Source of the DNA: Petrolisthes cinctipes
Lineage: Eukaryota; Arthropoda; Malacostraca; Decapoda; Porcellanidae
DNA: 64,000 bases
Direction: 5' to 3'
Assembly (NCBI GenBank): GCA_033782935.1
Contig: JAWQEG010001306.1
Span: forward strand, 2,480,001-2,544,000
Shown here piece after piece: positions 21,521 through 33,847 of this stretch. The translations under genes were made by a program, and so were the position numbers. Below the pieces are notes generated by a model. The model was not told the DNA's origin. It ran no database searches and saw only the letters and a program-made list of their open reading frames with translations. Each line of letters begins with the position of its first letter. The first letter of the stretch is position 1.

Positions 21521-22661
21521 GTTAGAGTATTTTCAAAATACATGCTCAAAACATACTGAAAATCGATCTTTTAGGTGCACAAAAGTCGATATGTGCATGC
21601 ATCTTCAGTACCCGTTTATATCTCAAATTCAGGCTCAAAACACCCGAAAATTCGATATTTTGGGGTCCCAGAAGCAATCTGTACATGCCTACACAGTGCT
21701 AGAATATTTTCAAAATATAGGCTGAAAACATGCTAAAAATCGACATTTTAGGTGCCAAAAAATCGATATCTCAAATTCAGTCCCAAAACACCCGAAAATT
21801 CGATATTTAGAGGTCCCAGAAGGTATCTGTACATGCCTACTCCGTGTTAGAGTATTTTCAAAATACAGGCCAAAAACATACTGAAAATCGATCTTTTAGG
21901 TGCCCAAAAGTCGATATGTGCATGCATCTTCTGTACCCGTTTATATCTCAAATTCTGGCCCTAAACACCCGAAAATTCGATATTTTGGGGTCCCAGAAGC
22001 GATCTGTACATGACTACTCCGTGTTAGAGTATTTTCAAAATTCAGGCCCAAAACATGCTGAAAATCGATATTTTTGGTGCCCAAAGTCAATATGTGCATG
22101 TATCTTCTGTACCCGTTTATATCTCAAATTCAGGCTCAAAACACCCGAAAATTCAATATTTTGGGGTCCCAGATGCAATCTGTACATGCCTACTCAGTGC
22201 TAGAATATTTTCAAAATATAGGCTAAAAACATGCTAAAAATCGATCTTTTAGGTGCCAAAAAGTCGATATCTCAAATTCAGTACCAAAACACCCGAAAAT
22301 TCGATATTTAGGGGTCCCAGAAGCGATCTGTACATGCCTACTCCGTGTTAGAGTATTTTCAAAAATTCATGCCCAAAACATGCTGAAAATCGATATTTTT
22401 GGTGCCCAAAGTCAATATGTGCATGTATCTTCTGTACCCGTTTATATCTCAAATTCAGGCTCAAAACACCCGAAAATTCAATATTTTGGGGTCCCAGAAG
22501 CAATCTGAACAGTGCTAGAATATTTTCGAAATATAGGCTAAAAACATGCTAAAAATCGATCTTTTAGGTGCCAAAAAGTCGATATCTCAAATTCAGTCCC
22601 AAAACACCCGAAAATTCGATATTTAGGGGTCCCAGAAGCGATCTGTACATGCCTACTCCGT
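21521..22661 (+). repeat. 1,141-bp unit, copy 2
   Basis: Directly follows copy 1 with the same seven-monomer order and shared private variants. The duplicated dimer again has ATTTTCGAAATATAGG in its final S2. A third copy starts at 22662 and matches through its A2 monomer only. Confidence 0.92.
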
Positions 22662-23329
22662 GTTAGAGTATTTTCAAAATACATGCTCAGAACATACTGA
22701 AAATCGATCTTTTAGGTGCACAAAAGTCGATATGTGCATGCATCTTCAGTACCCGTTTATATCTCAAATTCAGGCTCAAAACACCCGAAAATTCGATATT
22801 TTGGGGTCCCAGAAGCAATCTGTACATGCCTACACAGTGCTAGAATATTTTCAAAATATAGGCTGAAAACATGCTAAAAATCGACATTTTAGGTGCCAAA
22901 AAATCGATATCTCAAATTCAGTCCCAAAACACCCGAAAATTCGATATTTAGAGGTCCCAGAAGGTATCTGTACATGCCTACTCCGTGTTAGAGTATTTTC
23001 AAAATACAGGCCAAAAACATACTGAAAATCGATCTTTTAGGTGCCCAAAAGTCGATATGTGCATGCATCTTCTGTACCCGTTTATATCTCAAATTCTGGC
23101 CCTAAACACCCGAAAATTCGATATTTTGGGGTCCCAGAAGCGATCTGTACATGCCTACTCCGTGTTAGAGTATTTTCAAAATTCAGGCCTAAAACATGCT
23201 GAAAATCGATATTTTTGGTGCACAAAGTCAATATGTGCATGTATCTTCTGTACCCGTTTATATCTCAAATTCAGGCTCAAAACACCCGAAAATTCAATAT
23301 TTTGGGGTCCCAGAAGCAATCTGTACAGT

Positions 23330-23455
23330 GCTAGAATATTTTCAAAATATAGGCTAAAAACATGCCAAAAAGTCGATATCTCAAATTCAGTCCCAAAACA
23401 CCCGAAAATTCGATATATAGGGGTCCCAGAAGCGATCTGTACATGCCTACTCCGT
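23330..23455 (+). repeat. S2 monomer with a 22-bp deletion (126 bp)
   Basis: CATGCCAAAAAGTCG at 23361 joins the usual CATGC to CAAAAAGTCG. Twenty-two bases are missing between two TGC copies, consistent with a microhomology deletion. I see no second copy in the window. Confidence 0.88.
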
Positions 23456-26400
23456 GTTAGAGTATTTTCAAAATACATGCTCAAAACATACTGAAAATCG
23501 ATCTTTTAGGTGCACAAAAGTCTATATGTGCATGCATCTTCAGTACCCGTTTATATCTCAAATTCAGGCTCAAAACTCCCGAAAATTCGATATTTTGGGG
23601 TCCCAGAGCGATCTGTACATGCCTACTCCGTGTTAGAGTATTTTCAAAATTCAGGCCTAAAACATGCTGAAAATCGATATTTTTGGTGCCCAAAGTCAAT
23701 ATGTGCATGTATCTTCTGTACCCGTTTATATCTCAAATTCAGGCTCAAAACACCCGAAAATTCAATATTTTGGGGTCCCAAAAGCAATCTGTACAGTGCT
23801 AGAATATTTTCAAAATATAGGCTAAAAACATGCTAAAAATCGATCTTTTAGGTGCCAAAAAGTCGATATCTCAAATTCAGTCCCAAAACACCCGAAAATT
23901 CGATATATAGGGGTCCCAGAAGCGATCTGTACATGCCTACTCCGTGTTAGAGTATTTTCAAAATACATGCTCAAAACATACTGAAAATCGATCTTTTAGG
24001 TGCACAAAAGTCGATATGTGCATGCATCTTCAGTACCCGTTTATATCTCAAATTCAGGCTCAAAACACCCGAAAATTCGATATTTTGGGGTCCCAGAGCG
24101 ATCTGTACATGCCTACTCCGTGTTAGAGTATTTTCAAAATTCAGGCCCAAAACATGCTGAAAATCGATATTTTTGGTGGTCAAAGTCAATATGTGCATGT
24201 ATCTTCTGTACCCGTTTATATCTCAAATTCAGGCTCAAAACACCCGAAAATTCAATATTTTGGGGTCCCAGAAGCAATCTGTACAGTGCTAGAATATTTT
24301 CAAAATATAGGCTAAAAACATGCTAAAAATCGATCTTTTAGGTGCCAAAAAGTCGATATCTCAAATTCAGTCCCAAAACACCCGAAAATTTGGATATTTA
24401 GGGGTCCCAGAAGCGATCTGTACATGCCTACTCCGTGTTAGAGTATTTTCAAAATACATACTCAAAACATACTGAAAATCGATCTTTTAGGTGCACAAAA
24501 GTCGATATGTGCATGCATCTTCAGTACCCGTTTATATCTCAAATTCAGGCTCAAAACACCCAAAAATTCAATATTTTGGGGTCCCAGAAGGTATCTGTAC
24601 ATGCCTACTCCGTGTTAGAGTATTTTCAAAATACAGACCAAATACATACTGAAAATCGATCTTTTAGGTGCCCAAAAGTCGATATGTGCATGCATCTTCT
24701 GTACCCGTTTATATCTCAAATTCTGGCCCTAAACACCCGAAAATTCGATATTTTGGGGTCCCAGAAGCGATCTGTACATGCCTACTCCGTGTTAGAGTAT
24801 TTTCAAAATTCAGGCCTAAAACATGCTGAAAATCGATATTTTTGGTGCCCAAAGTCAATATGTGCATGTATCTTCTGTACCCGTTTATATCTCAAATTCA
24901 GGCTCAAAACACCCGAAAATTCAATATTTTGGGGTCCCAGAAGCAATCTGTACAGTGCTAGAATATTTTCAAAATATAGGCTAAAAACATGCTAAAAATC
25001 GATCTTTTAGGTGCCAAAAAGTCGATATCTCAAATTCAGTCCCAAAACACCCAAAAATTCGATATATAGGGGTCCCAGAAGCGATCTGTACATGCCTACT
25101 CCGTGTTAGAGTATTTTCAAAATACATGCTCAAAACATACTGAAAATCGATCTTTTAGGTGCCCAAAAGTCGATATGTGCATGCATCTTCAGTACCCGTT
25201 TATATCTCAAATTCAGGCTCAAAACACCCGAAAATTCGATATTTTGGGGTCCCAGAGCGATCTGTACATGCCTACTCCGTGTTAGAGTATTTTCAAAATT
25301 CAGGCCGAAAACATGCTGAAAATCGATATTTTTGGTGCCCAAAGTCAATATGTGCATGTATCTTCTGTACCCGTTTATATCTCAAATTCAGGCTCAAAAC
25401 ACCCGAAAATTCAATATTTTGGGGTCCCAGAAGCAATCTGTACAGTGCTAGAATATTTTCAAAATATAGGCTAAAAACATGCTAAAAATCGATCTTTTAG
25501 GTGCCAAAAAGTCGATATCTCAAATTCAGTCCCAAAACACCCGAAAATTTGGATATTTAGGGGTCCCAGAAGCGATCTGTACATGCCTACTCCGTGTTAG
25601 AGTATTTTCAAAATACATACTCAAAACATACTGAAAATCGATCTTTTAGGTGCACAAAAGTCGATATGTGCATGCATCTTCAGTACCCGTTTATATCTCA
25701 AATTCAGGCTCAAAACACCCAAAAATTCAATATTTTGGGGTCCCAGAAGGTATCTGTACATGCCTACTCCGTGTTAGAGTATTTTCAAAATACAGGCCAA
25801 ATACATACTGAAAATCGATCTTTTAGGTGCCCAAAAGTCGATATGTGCATGCATCTTCTGTACCCGTTTATATCTCAAATTCTGGCCCTAAACACCCGAA
25901 AATTCGATATTTTGGGGTCCCAGAAGCGATCTGTACATGCCTACTCCGTGTTAGAGTATTTTCAAAATTCAGGCCTAAAACATGCTGAAAATCGATATTT
26001 TTGGTGCCCAAAGTCAATATGTGCATGTATCTTCTGTACCCGTTTATATCTCAAATTCAGGCTCAAAACACCCGAAAATTCAATATTTTGGGGTCCCAGA
26101 AGCAATCTGTACAGTGCTAGAATATTTTCAAAATATAGGCTAAAAACATGCTAAAAATCGATCTTTTAGGTGCCAAAAAGTCGATATCTCAAATTCAGTC
26201 CCAAAACACCCAAAAATTCGATATATAGGGGTCCCAGAAGCGATCTGTACATGCCTACTCCGTGTTAGAGTATTTTCAAAATACATGCTCAAAACATACT
26301 GAAAATCGATCTTTTAGGTGCACAAAAGTCGATATGTGCATGCATCTTCAGTACCCGTTTATATCTCAAATTCAGGCTCAAAACACCCGAAAATTCGATA

Positions 26401-26753
26401 TTTTGGGGTCCCAGAGCGATCTGTACATGCCTACTCCGTGTTAGAGTATTTTCAAAATTCAGGCCGAAAACATGCTGAAAATCGATATTTTTGGTGCCCA
26501 AAGTCAATATGTGCATGTATCTTCTGTACCCGTTTATATCTCAAATTCAGGCTCAAAACACCCGAAAATTCAATATTTTGGGGTCCCAGAAGCAATCTGT
26601 ACAGTGCTAGAATATTTTCAAAATATAGGCTAAAAACATGCTAAAAATCGATCTTTTAGGTGCCAAAAAGTCGATATCTCAAATTCAGTCCCAAAACACC
26701 CGAAAATTCGATATTTAGGGGTCCCAGAAGCGATCTGTACATGCCTACTCCGT
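23456..26753 (+). repeat. Array block 7: 1,159-bp tandem unit built on 490-bp A1-B2d-S2 trimers
   Basis: Monomer starts: A1 23456, B2d 23632, S2 23798, A1 23946, B2d 24122, S2 24288, A1 24437, A2 24614, B2d 24791, S2 24957, A1 25105, B2d 25281, S2 25447, A1 25596, A2 25773, B2d 25950, S2 26116, A1 26264, B2d 26440, S2 26606. Units 23946-25104 and 25105-26263 are both 1,159 bp; a third begins at 26264. Shared markers: AATTTGGATATTTAGG in S2 (24288, 25447), CCCAAAAATTC, ACATACTCAAAAC, and the one-base-deleted CCCAGAGCG in A1 at 23456, 23946, 25105 and 26264. Confidence 0.92.
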
Positions 26754-29700
26754 GTTAGAGTATTTTCAAAATACATACTCAAAACATACTGAAAATCGAT
26801 CTTTTAGGTGCACAAAAGTCGATATGTGCATGCATCTTCAGTACCCGTTTATATCTCAAATTCAGGCTCAAAACACCCGAAAATTCAATATTTTGGGGTC
26901 CCAGATGCGATCTGTACATGCCTACTCCGTGTTAGAGTATTTTCAAAATACATGCACAAAACATACTGAAAATCGATCTTTTAGTTGCACAAAAGTCGAT
27001 ATGTGCATGCATCTTCAGTACCCGTTTATATCTCAAATTCAGGCTCAAAACACCCGAAAATTCAATATTTTGGGGTCCCAGAAGCAATCTGTACATGCCT
27101 ACACAGTGCTAGAATATTTTCAGAATATAGGCTAAAAACATGCTGAAAATCGACATTTTAGATGCCAAAAAAATCGATATCTCAAATTCAGTCCCAAAAC
27201 ACCCGAAAATTCGATATTTAGAGGTCCCAGAAGGTATCTGTACATGCCTACTCCGTGTTAGAGTATTTTCAAAATACAGGCCAAAAACATACTGAAAATC
27301 GATCTTTTAGGTGCCCAAAAGTCGATATGTGCATGCATCTTCTGTACCCGTTTATATCTCAAATTCTGGCCCTAAACACCCGAAAATTCGATATTTTGGG
27401 GTCCCAGAAGCGATCTGTACTTGCCTACTCCGTGTTAGAGTATTTTCAAAATTCAGGCCCAAAACATGCTGAAAATCGATATTTTTGGTGCCCAAAGTCA
27501 ATATGTGCATGTATCTTCTGTACCCGTTTATATCTCAAATTCAGGCTCAAAACACCCGAAAATTCAATATTTTGGGGTCCCAGAAGCAATCTGTACAGTG
27601 CTAGAATATTTTCGAAATATAGGCTAAAAACATGCTAAAAATCGATCTTTTAGGTGCCAAAAAGTCGATATCTCAAATTCAGTCCCAAAACACCCGAAAA
27701 TTCGATATTTAGGGGTCCCAGAAGCGATCTGTACATGCCTACTCCGTGTTAGAGTATTTTCAAAATACATGCTCAAAACATACTGAAAATCGATCTTTTA
27801 GGTGCACGAAAGTCGATATGTGCATGCATCTTCAGTACCCGTTTATATCTCAAATTCAGGCTCAAAACACCCGAAAATTCGATATTTTGGGGTCCCAGAA
27901 GCAATCTGTACATGCCTACACAGTGCTAGAATACTTTCAAAATATAGGCTAAAAACATGCTAAAAATCGACATTTTAGGTGCCAAAAAATCGATATCTCA
28001 AATTCAGTCCCAAAACACCCGAAAATTCGATATTTAGAGGTCCCAGAAGGTATCTGTACATGCCTACTCCGTGTTAGAGTATTTTCAAAATACAGGCCAA
28101 AAACATACTGAAAATCGATCTTTTAGGTGCCCAAAAGTCGATATGTGCATGCATCTTCTGTACCCGTTTATATCTCAAATTCTGGCCCTAAACACCCGAA
28201 AATTCGATATTTTGGGGTCCCAGAAGCGATCTGTACATGCCTACTCCGTGTTAGAGTATTTTCAAAATTCAGGCCCAAAACATGCTGAAAATCGATATTT
28301 TTGGTGCCCAAAGTCAATATGTGCATGTATCTTCTGTACCCGTTTATATCTCAAATTCAGGCTCAAAACACCCGAAAATTCAATATTTTGGGGTCCCAGA
28401 AGCAATCTGTACAGTGCTAGAATATTTTCAAAATATAGGCTAAAAACATGCTAAAAATCGATCTTTTAGGTGCCAAAAAGTCGATATCTCAAATTCAGTC
28501 CCAAAACACCCGAAAATTCGATATTTAGGGGTCCCAGAAGCGATCTGTACATGCCTACTCCGTGTTAGAGTATTTTCAAAATACATGCTCAAAACATACT
28601 GAAAATCGATCTTTTAGGTGCACAAAAGTCGATATGTGCATGCATCTTCAGTACCCGTTTATATCTCAAATTCAGGCTCAAAACACCCGAAAATTCAATA
28701 TTTTGGGGTCCCAGAAGCAATCTGTACATGCCTACTCAGTGTTAGAGTATTTTCAAAATACAGGCCCAAAACATGCTGAAAATCGATATTTTAGATGCCC
28801 AAAGTCAATATGTGCATGTATCTTCTGTACCCGTTTATATCTCAAATTCAGGCTCAAAACACCCGAAAATTCAATATTTTGGGGTCCCAGAAGTAATCTG
28901 TACATGCCTACACAGTGCTAGAATATTTTCAAAATATAGGCTAAAAACATGCTAAAAATCGACATTTTAGGTGCCAAAAAATCGAAATCTCAAATTCAGT
29001 CCCAAAACACCCGAAAATTCGATATTTAGAGGTCCCAGAAGGTATCTGTACATGACTACTCCGTGTTAGAGTATTTTCAAAATACAGGCCAAAAACATAC
29101 TGAAAATCGATCTTTTAGGTGCCCAAAAGTCGATATGTGCATGCATCTTCTGTACCCGTTTATATCTCAAATTCTGGCCCTAAACACCCGAAAATTCGAT
29201 ATTTTGGGGTCCCAGAAGCGATCTGTACATGCCTACTCCGTGTTAGAGTATTTTCAAAATTCAGGCCCAAAACATGCTGAAAATCGATATTTTTGGTGCC
29301 CAAAGTCAATATGTGCATGTATCTTCTGTACCCGTTTATATCTCAAATTCAGGCTCAAAACAACCGAAAATTCAATATTTTGGGGTCCCAGAAGCAATCT
29401 GTACAGTGCTAGAATATTTTCAAAATATAGGCTAAAAACTTGCTAAAAATCGATCTTTTAGGTGCCAAAAAGTCGATATCTCAAATTCAGTCCCAAAACA
29501 CCCGAAAATTCGATATATAGGGGTCCCAGAAGCAATCTGTACATGCCTACTCCGTGTTAGAGTATTTTCAAAATACATGCTCAAAACATACTGAAAATCG
29601 ATCTTTTAGGTGCACAAAAGTCGATATGTGCATGCATCTTCAGTACCCGTTTATATCTCAAATTCAGGCTCAAAACACCCGAAAATTCGATATTTTGGGG

Positions 29701-31527
29701 TCCCAGAGCGATCTGTACATGCCTACTCCGTGTTAGAGTATTTTCAAAATTCATGCCCAAAACATGCTGAAAATCGATATTTTTGGTGCCCAAAGTCAAT
29801 ATGTGCATGTATCTTCTGTACCCGTTTATATCTCAAATTCAGGCTCAAAACACCCGAAAATTCAATATTTTGGGGTCCCAGAAGCAATCTGTACAGTGCT
29901 AGAATATTTTCAAAATATAGGCTAAAAACATGCTAAAAATCGATCTTTTAGGTGCCAAAAAGTCGATATCTCAAATTCAGTCCCAAAACACCCGAAAATT
30001 CGATATTTAGGGGTCCCAGAAGCGATCTGTACATGCCTACTCCGTGTTAGAGTATTTTCAAAATACATGCTCAAAACATACTGAAAATCGATCTTTTAGG
30101 TGCACAAAATTCGATATGTGCATGCATCTTCTGTACCCGTTTATATCTCAAATTCAGGCTCAAAACACCTGAAAATTCAATATTTTGGGGTCCCAGAAGC
30201 AATCTGTACATGCCTACTCAGTGTTAGAGTATTTTCAAAATACAGGCCCAAAACAAGCTGAAAATCGATATTTTAGATGCCCAAAGTCAATATGTGCATG
30301 TATCTTCTGTACCCGTTTATATCTCAAATTCAGGCTCAAAACACCCGAAAATTCAATATTTTGGGGTCCCAGAAGTAATCTGTACATGCCTACACAGTGC
30401 TAGAATATTTTCAAAATATAGGCTAAAAAAATGCTAAAAATCGACATTTTAGGTGCCAAAAAATCGATATCTCAAATTCAGTCCCAAAACACCCGAAAAT
30501 TCGATATTTAGAGGTCCCAGAAGGTATCTGTACATGCCTACTCCGTGTTAGAGTATTTTCAAAATACAGGCCAAAAACATACTGAAAATCGATCTTTTAG
30601 GTGCCCAAAAGTCGATATGTGCATGCATCTTCTGTACCCGTTTATATCTCAAATTCTGGCCCTAAACACCCGAAAATTCGATATTTTGGGGTCCCAGAAG
30701 CAATCTGTACATGCCTACTCCGTGTTAGAGTATTTTCAAAATTCAGGCCTAAAACATGCTGAAAATCGATATTTTTGGTGCCCAAAGTCAATATGTGCAT
30801 GTATCTTCTGTACCCGTTTATATCTCAAATTCAGGCTCAAAACACCCGAAAATTCAATATTTTGGGGTCCCAGAAGCAATCTGTACAGTGCTAGAATATT
30901 TTCAAAATATAGGCTAAAAACATGCTAAAAATCGATCTTTTAGGTGCCAAAAAGTCGATATCTCAAATTCAGTCCCAAAACACCCGAAAATTCGATATAT
31001 AGGGGTCCCAGAAGCGATCTGTACAAGCCTACTACGTGTTAGAGTATTTTCAAAATACATGCTCAAAACATACTGAAAATCGATCTTTTAGGTGCACAAA
31101 AGTCGATATGTGCATGCATCTTCAGTACCCGTTTATATCTCAAATTCAGGCTCAAAACACCCGAAAATTCGATATTTTGGGGTCCCAGAGCGATCTGTAA
31201 ATGCCTACTCCGTGTTAGAGTATTTTCAAAATTCAGGCCCAAAACATGCTGAAAATCGATATTTTTGGTGCCCAAAGTCAATATGTGCATGTATCTTCTG
31301 TACCAGTTTATATCTCAAATTCAGGCTCAAAACACCCGAAAATTCAATATTTTGGGGTCCCAGAAGCAATCTGTACAGTGCTAGAATATTTTCAAAATAT
31401 AGGCTAAAAACATGCTAAAAATCGATCTTTTAGGTGCCAAAAAGTCGATATCTCAAATTCAGTCCCAAAACACCCGAAAATTCGATATTTAGGGGTCCCA
31501 GAAGCGATCTGTACATGCCTACTCCGT
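26754..31527 (+). repeat. Array block 8: monomer map, hexamers, pentamers and trimers
   Basis: Monomer starts: A1 26754, A1 26931, S1 27108, A2 27257, B2d 27434, S2 27600, A1 27748, S1 27925, A2 28073, B2d 28250, S2 28416, A1 28564, B1 28741, S1 28917, A2 29065, B2d 29242, S2 29408, A1 29556, B2d 29732, S2 29898, A1 30046, B1 30223, S1 30399, A2 30547, B2d 30724, S2 30890, A1 31038, B2d 31214, S2 31380. Every B2 here is the deleted allele. Trimers at 29556 and 31038 carry CCCAGAGCG and follow an S2 with GATATATAGGGG, as in block 7. Confidence 0.9.
28250..28415 (+). repeat. B2d monomer, reference copy of the 10-bp-deleted allele (166 bp)
   Basis: This is B2 with CTGTACAGTGCTAG at its 3' junction instead of CTGTACATGCCTACTCAGTG. 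Ten bases are missing, consistent with a deletion between two CA (or ACA) microhomologies. The allele is always followed by a short monomer. It is the commoner B2 form after 16.8 kb. Recombinant carriers exist with A1 or B1 5' halves (7216, 39808, 43428, 48338, 49468, 59239, 60381), as expected if one deletion spread by crossover and conversion. Confidence 0.9.
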
Positions 31528-32029
31528 GTTAGAGTATTTTCAAAATACATGCTCAAAACATACTGAAAATCGATCTTTTAGGTGCACAAAAGTCGATAAG
31601 TGCATGCATCTTCAGTACCCGTTTATATCTCAAATTCAGGCTCAAAACACCCGAAAATTCAATATTTTGGGGTCCCAGAAGCAATCTGTACATGCCTACA
31701 CAGTGCTAGAATATTTTCAAAATATAGGCTAAAAACATGCTAAAAATCGACATTTTAGGTGCCAAAAAATCGATATCTCAAATTCAGTCCCAAAACACCC
31801 GAAAATTCGATATTTAGAGGTCCCAGAAGGTATCTGTACATGCCTACTCCGTGTTAGAGTATTTTCAAAATACAGTCCAAAAACATACTGAAAATCGATC
31901 TTTTAGGTGCCCAAAAGTCGATATGTGCATGCATCTTCTGTACCCGTTTATATCTCAAATTCTGGCCCTAAACACCCGAAAATTCGATATTTTGGGGTCC
32001 CAGAAGCGATCTGTACATACCTACTCCGT

Positions 32030-33847
32030 GTTAGAGTATTTTCAAAATTCAGGCCCAAAACATGCTGAAAATCGATATTTTTGGTGCCCAAAGTCAATAT
32101 GTGCATGTATCTTCTGTACCCGTTTATATCTCAAATTCAGGCTAAAAACACCCGAAAATTCAATATTTTGGGGTCCCAGAAGCAATCTGTACAGTGCTTG
32201 AATATTTTCAAAATATAGGCTAAAAACATGCTAAAAATCAATCTTTTAGGTGCCAAAAAGTCGATATCTCAAATTCAGTCCCAAAACACCCGAAAATTCG
32301 ATATTTAGGGGTCCCAGAAGCGATCTGTACATGTCTACTCCGTGTTAGAGTATTTTCAAAATACATGCTCAAAACATACTGAAAATCGATCTTTTAGGTG
32401 CACAAAAGTCGATATGTGCATGCATCTTCAGTACCCGTTTATATCTCAAATTCAGGCTCAAAACACCCGAAAATTCAATATTTTGGGGTCCCAGAAGCAA
32501 TCTGTACATGCCTACACAGTGCTAGAATATTTTCAAAATATAGGCTAAAAACATGCTAAAAATCGACATTTTAGGTGCCAAAAAATCGATATCTCAAATT
32601 CAGTCCCAAAACACCCGAAAATTCGATATTTAGAGGTCCAAGAAGGTATCTGTACATGCCTACTCCGTGTTAGAGTATTTTCAAAATACAGGCCAAAAAC
32701 ATACTGAAAATCGATCTTTTAGGTGCCCAAAAGTCGATATGTGCATGCATCTTCTGTACCCGTTTATATCTCAAATTCTGGCCCTAAACACCCGAAAATT
32801 CGATATTTTGGGGTCCCAGAAGCGATCTGTACATGCCTACTCCGTGTTAGAGTATTTTTAAAATTCAGGCCCAAAACATGCTGAAAATCGATATTTTTGG
32901 TGCCCAAAGTCAATATGTGCATGTATCTTCTGTACCCGTTTATATCTCAAATTCAGGCTCAAAACACCCGAAAATTCAATATTTTGGGGTCCCAGAAGCA
33001 ATCTGTACATGCCTACTCAGTGCTAGAATATTTTCAAAATATAGGCTAAAAACATGATAAAAATCGATCTTTTAGGTGCCAAAAAGTCGATATCTCAAAT
33101 TCAGTCCCAAAACACCCGAAAATTCGATATTTAGGGGTCCCAGAAGCGATCTGTACATGCCTACTCCGAGTTAGAGTATTTTCAAAATACATGCTCAAAA
33201 CATACTGAAAATCGATCTTTTAGGTGCACAAAAGTCGATATGTGCATGCATCTTCAGTACCCGTTTATATCTCAAATTCAGGCTCAAAACACCCGAAAAT
33301 TCAATATTTTGGGGTCCCAAAAGCGATCTGTACATGCCTACTCAGTGTTAGAGTATTTTCAAAATACAGGCACAAAACATGCTGAAAATCGATATTTTAG
33401 ATGCCCAAAGTCAATATGTGCATGTATCTTCTGTAAACGTTTATATCTCAAATTCAGGCTCAAAACACCCGAGAATTCAATATTTTGGGGTCCCAGAAGT
33501 AATCTGTACATGCCTACACAGTGCTAGAATATTTTCAAAATATAGGCTAAAAACATGCTAAAAATCGACATTTTAGGTGCCAAAAAATCGATATCTCAAA
33601 TTCAGTCCCAAAACACCCGAAAATTCGATATTTAGAGGTCCCAGAAGGTATCTGTACATGCCTACTCCGTGTTAGAGTATTTTCTAAATACAGGCCAAAA
33701 ACATACTGAAAATCGATCTTTTAGGTGCCCAAAAGTCGATATGTGCATGCATCTTCTGTACCCGTTTATATCTCAAATTCTGGCCCTAAACACCCGAAAA
33801 TTCGATATTTTGGGGTCCCAGAAGCGATCTGTACATGCCTACTCCGT
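32030..33847 (+). repeat. 1,818-bp eleven-monomer unit, copy 1
   Basis: Order: B2d-S2-A1-S1-A2-B2-S2-A1-B1-S1-A2. Private variants repeated exactly 1,818 bases downstream include GGCTAAAAACACC, GTGCTTGAATATT, AAATCAATCTTTTAGG, CATGTCTACTCC, CATGATAAAAATCG, CTCCGAGTTAG, TGTAAACGTTTATATC, CCGAGAATTC and TTTTCTAAATAC. Only a few single-base differences from copy 2 are visible. Confidence 0.93.

Larger units (their letters stand above)
20380..23455 (+). repeat. Array block 6: 1,141-bp seven-monomer unit, two full copies and a partial third
   Basis: Each unit is A1-S1-A2-B2-S2-B2d-S2. Copy one: 20380, 20557, 20705, 20882, 21058, 21206, 21373. Copy two: 21521, 21698, 21846, 22023, 22199, 22347, 22514. 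Copy three is partial: A1 22662, S1 22839, A2 22987, then B2d 23164 and a deleted S2 at 23330. Shared private markers are ATAGGCTGAAAACATG in S1 (all three copies), and CATGACTACTCC, CAGATGCAATC and the extra A in TCAAAAATTCATGCCC (copies one and two). Confidence 0.92.

Noticed and set aside
20380..22661. Assembly duplication artefact as the source of the 1,141-bp copies
   Set aside because: Copies carry private differences (for example CTCCTTGTTAG only in copy 1, and CAGTACCAAAAC only in copy 2), so they are distinct loci, though read support should still be checked.
23176..23484. Minus-strand open frames of 60-102 codons
   Set aside because: They are antisense readings of the same monomers and recur at the same phase. 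No protein family is recognisable.
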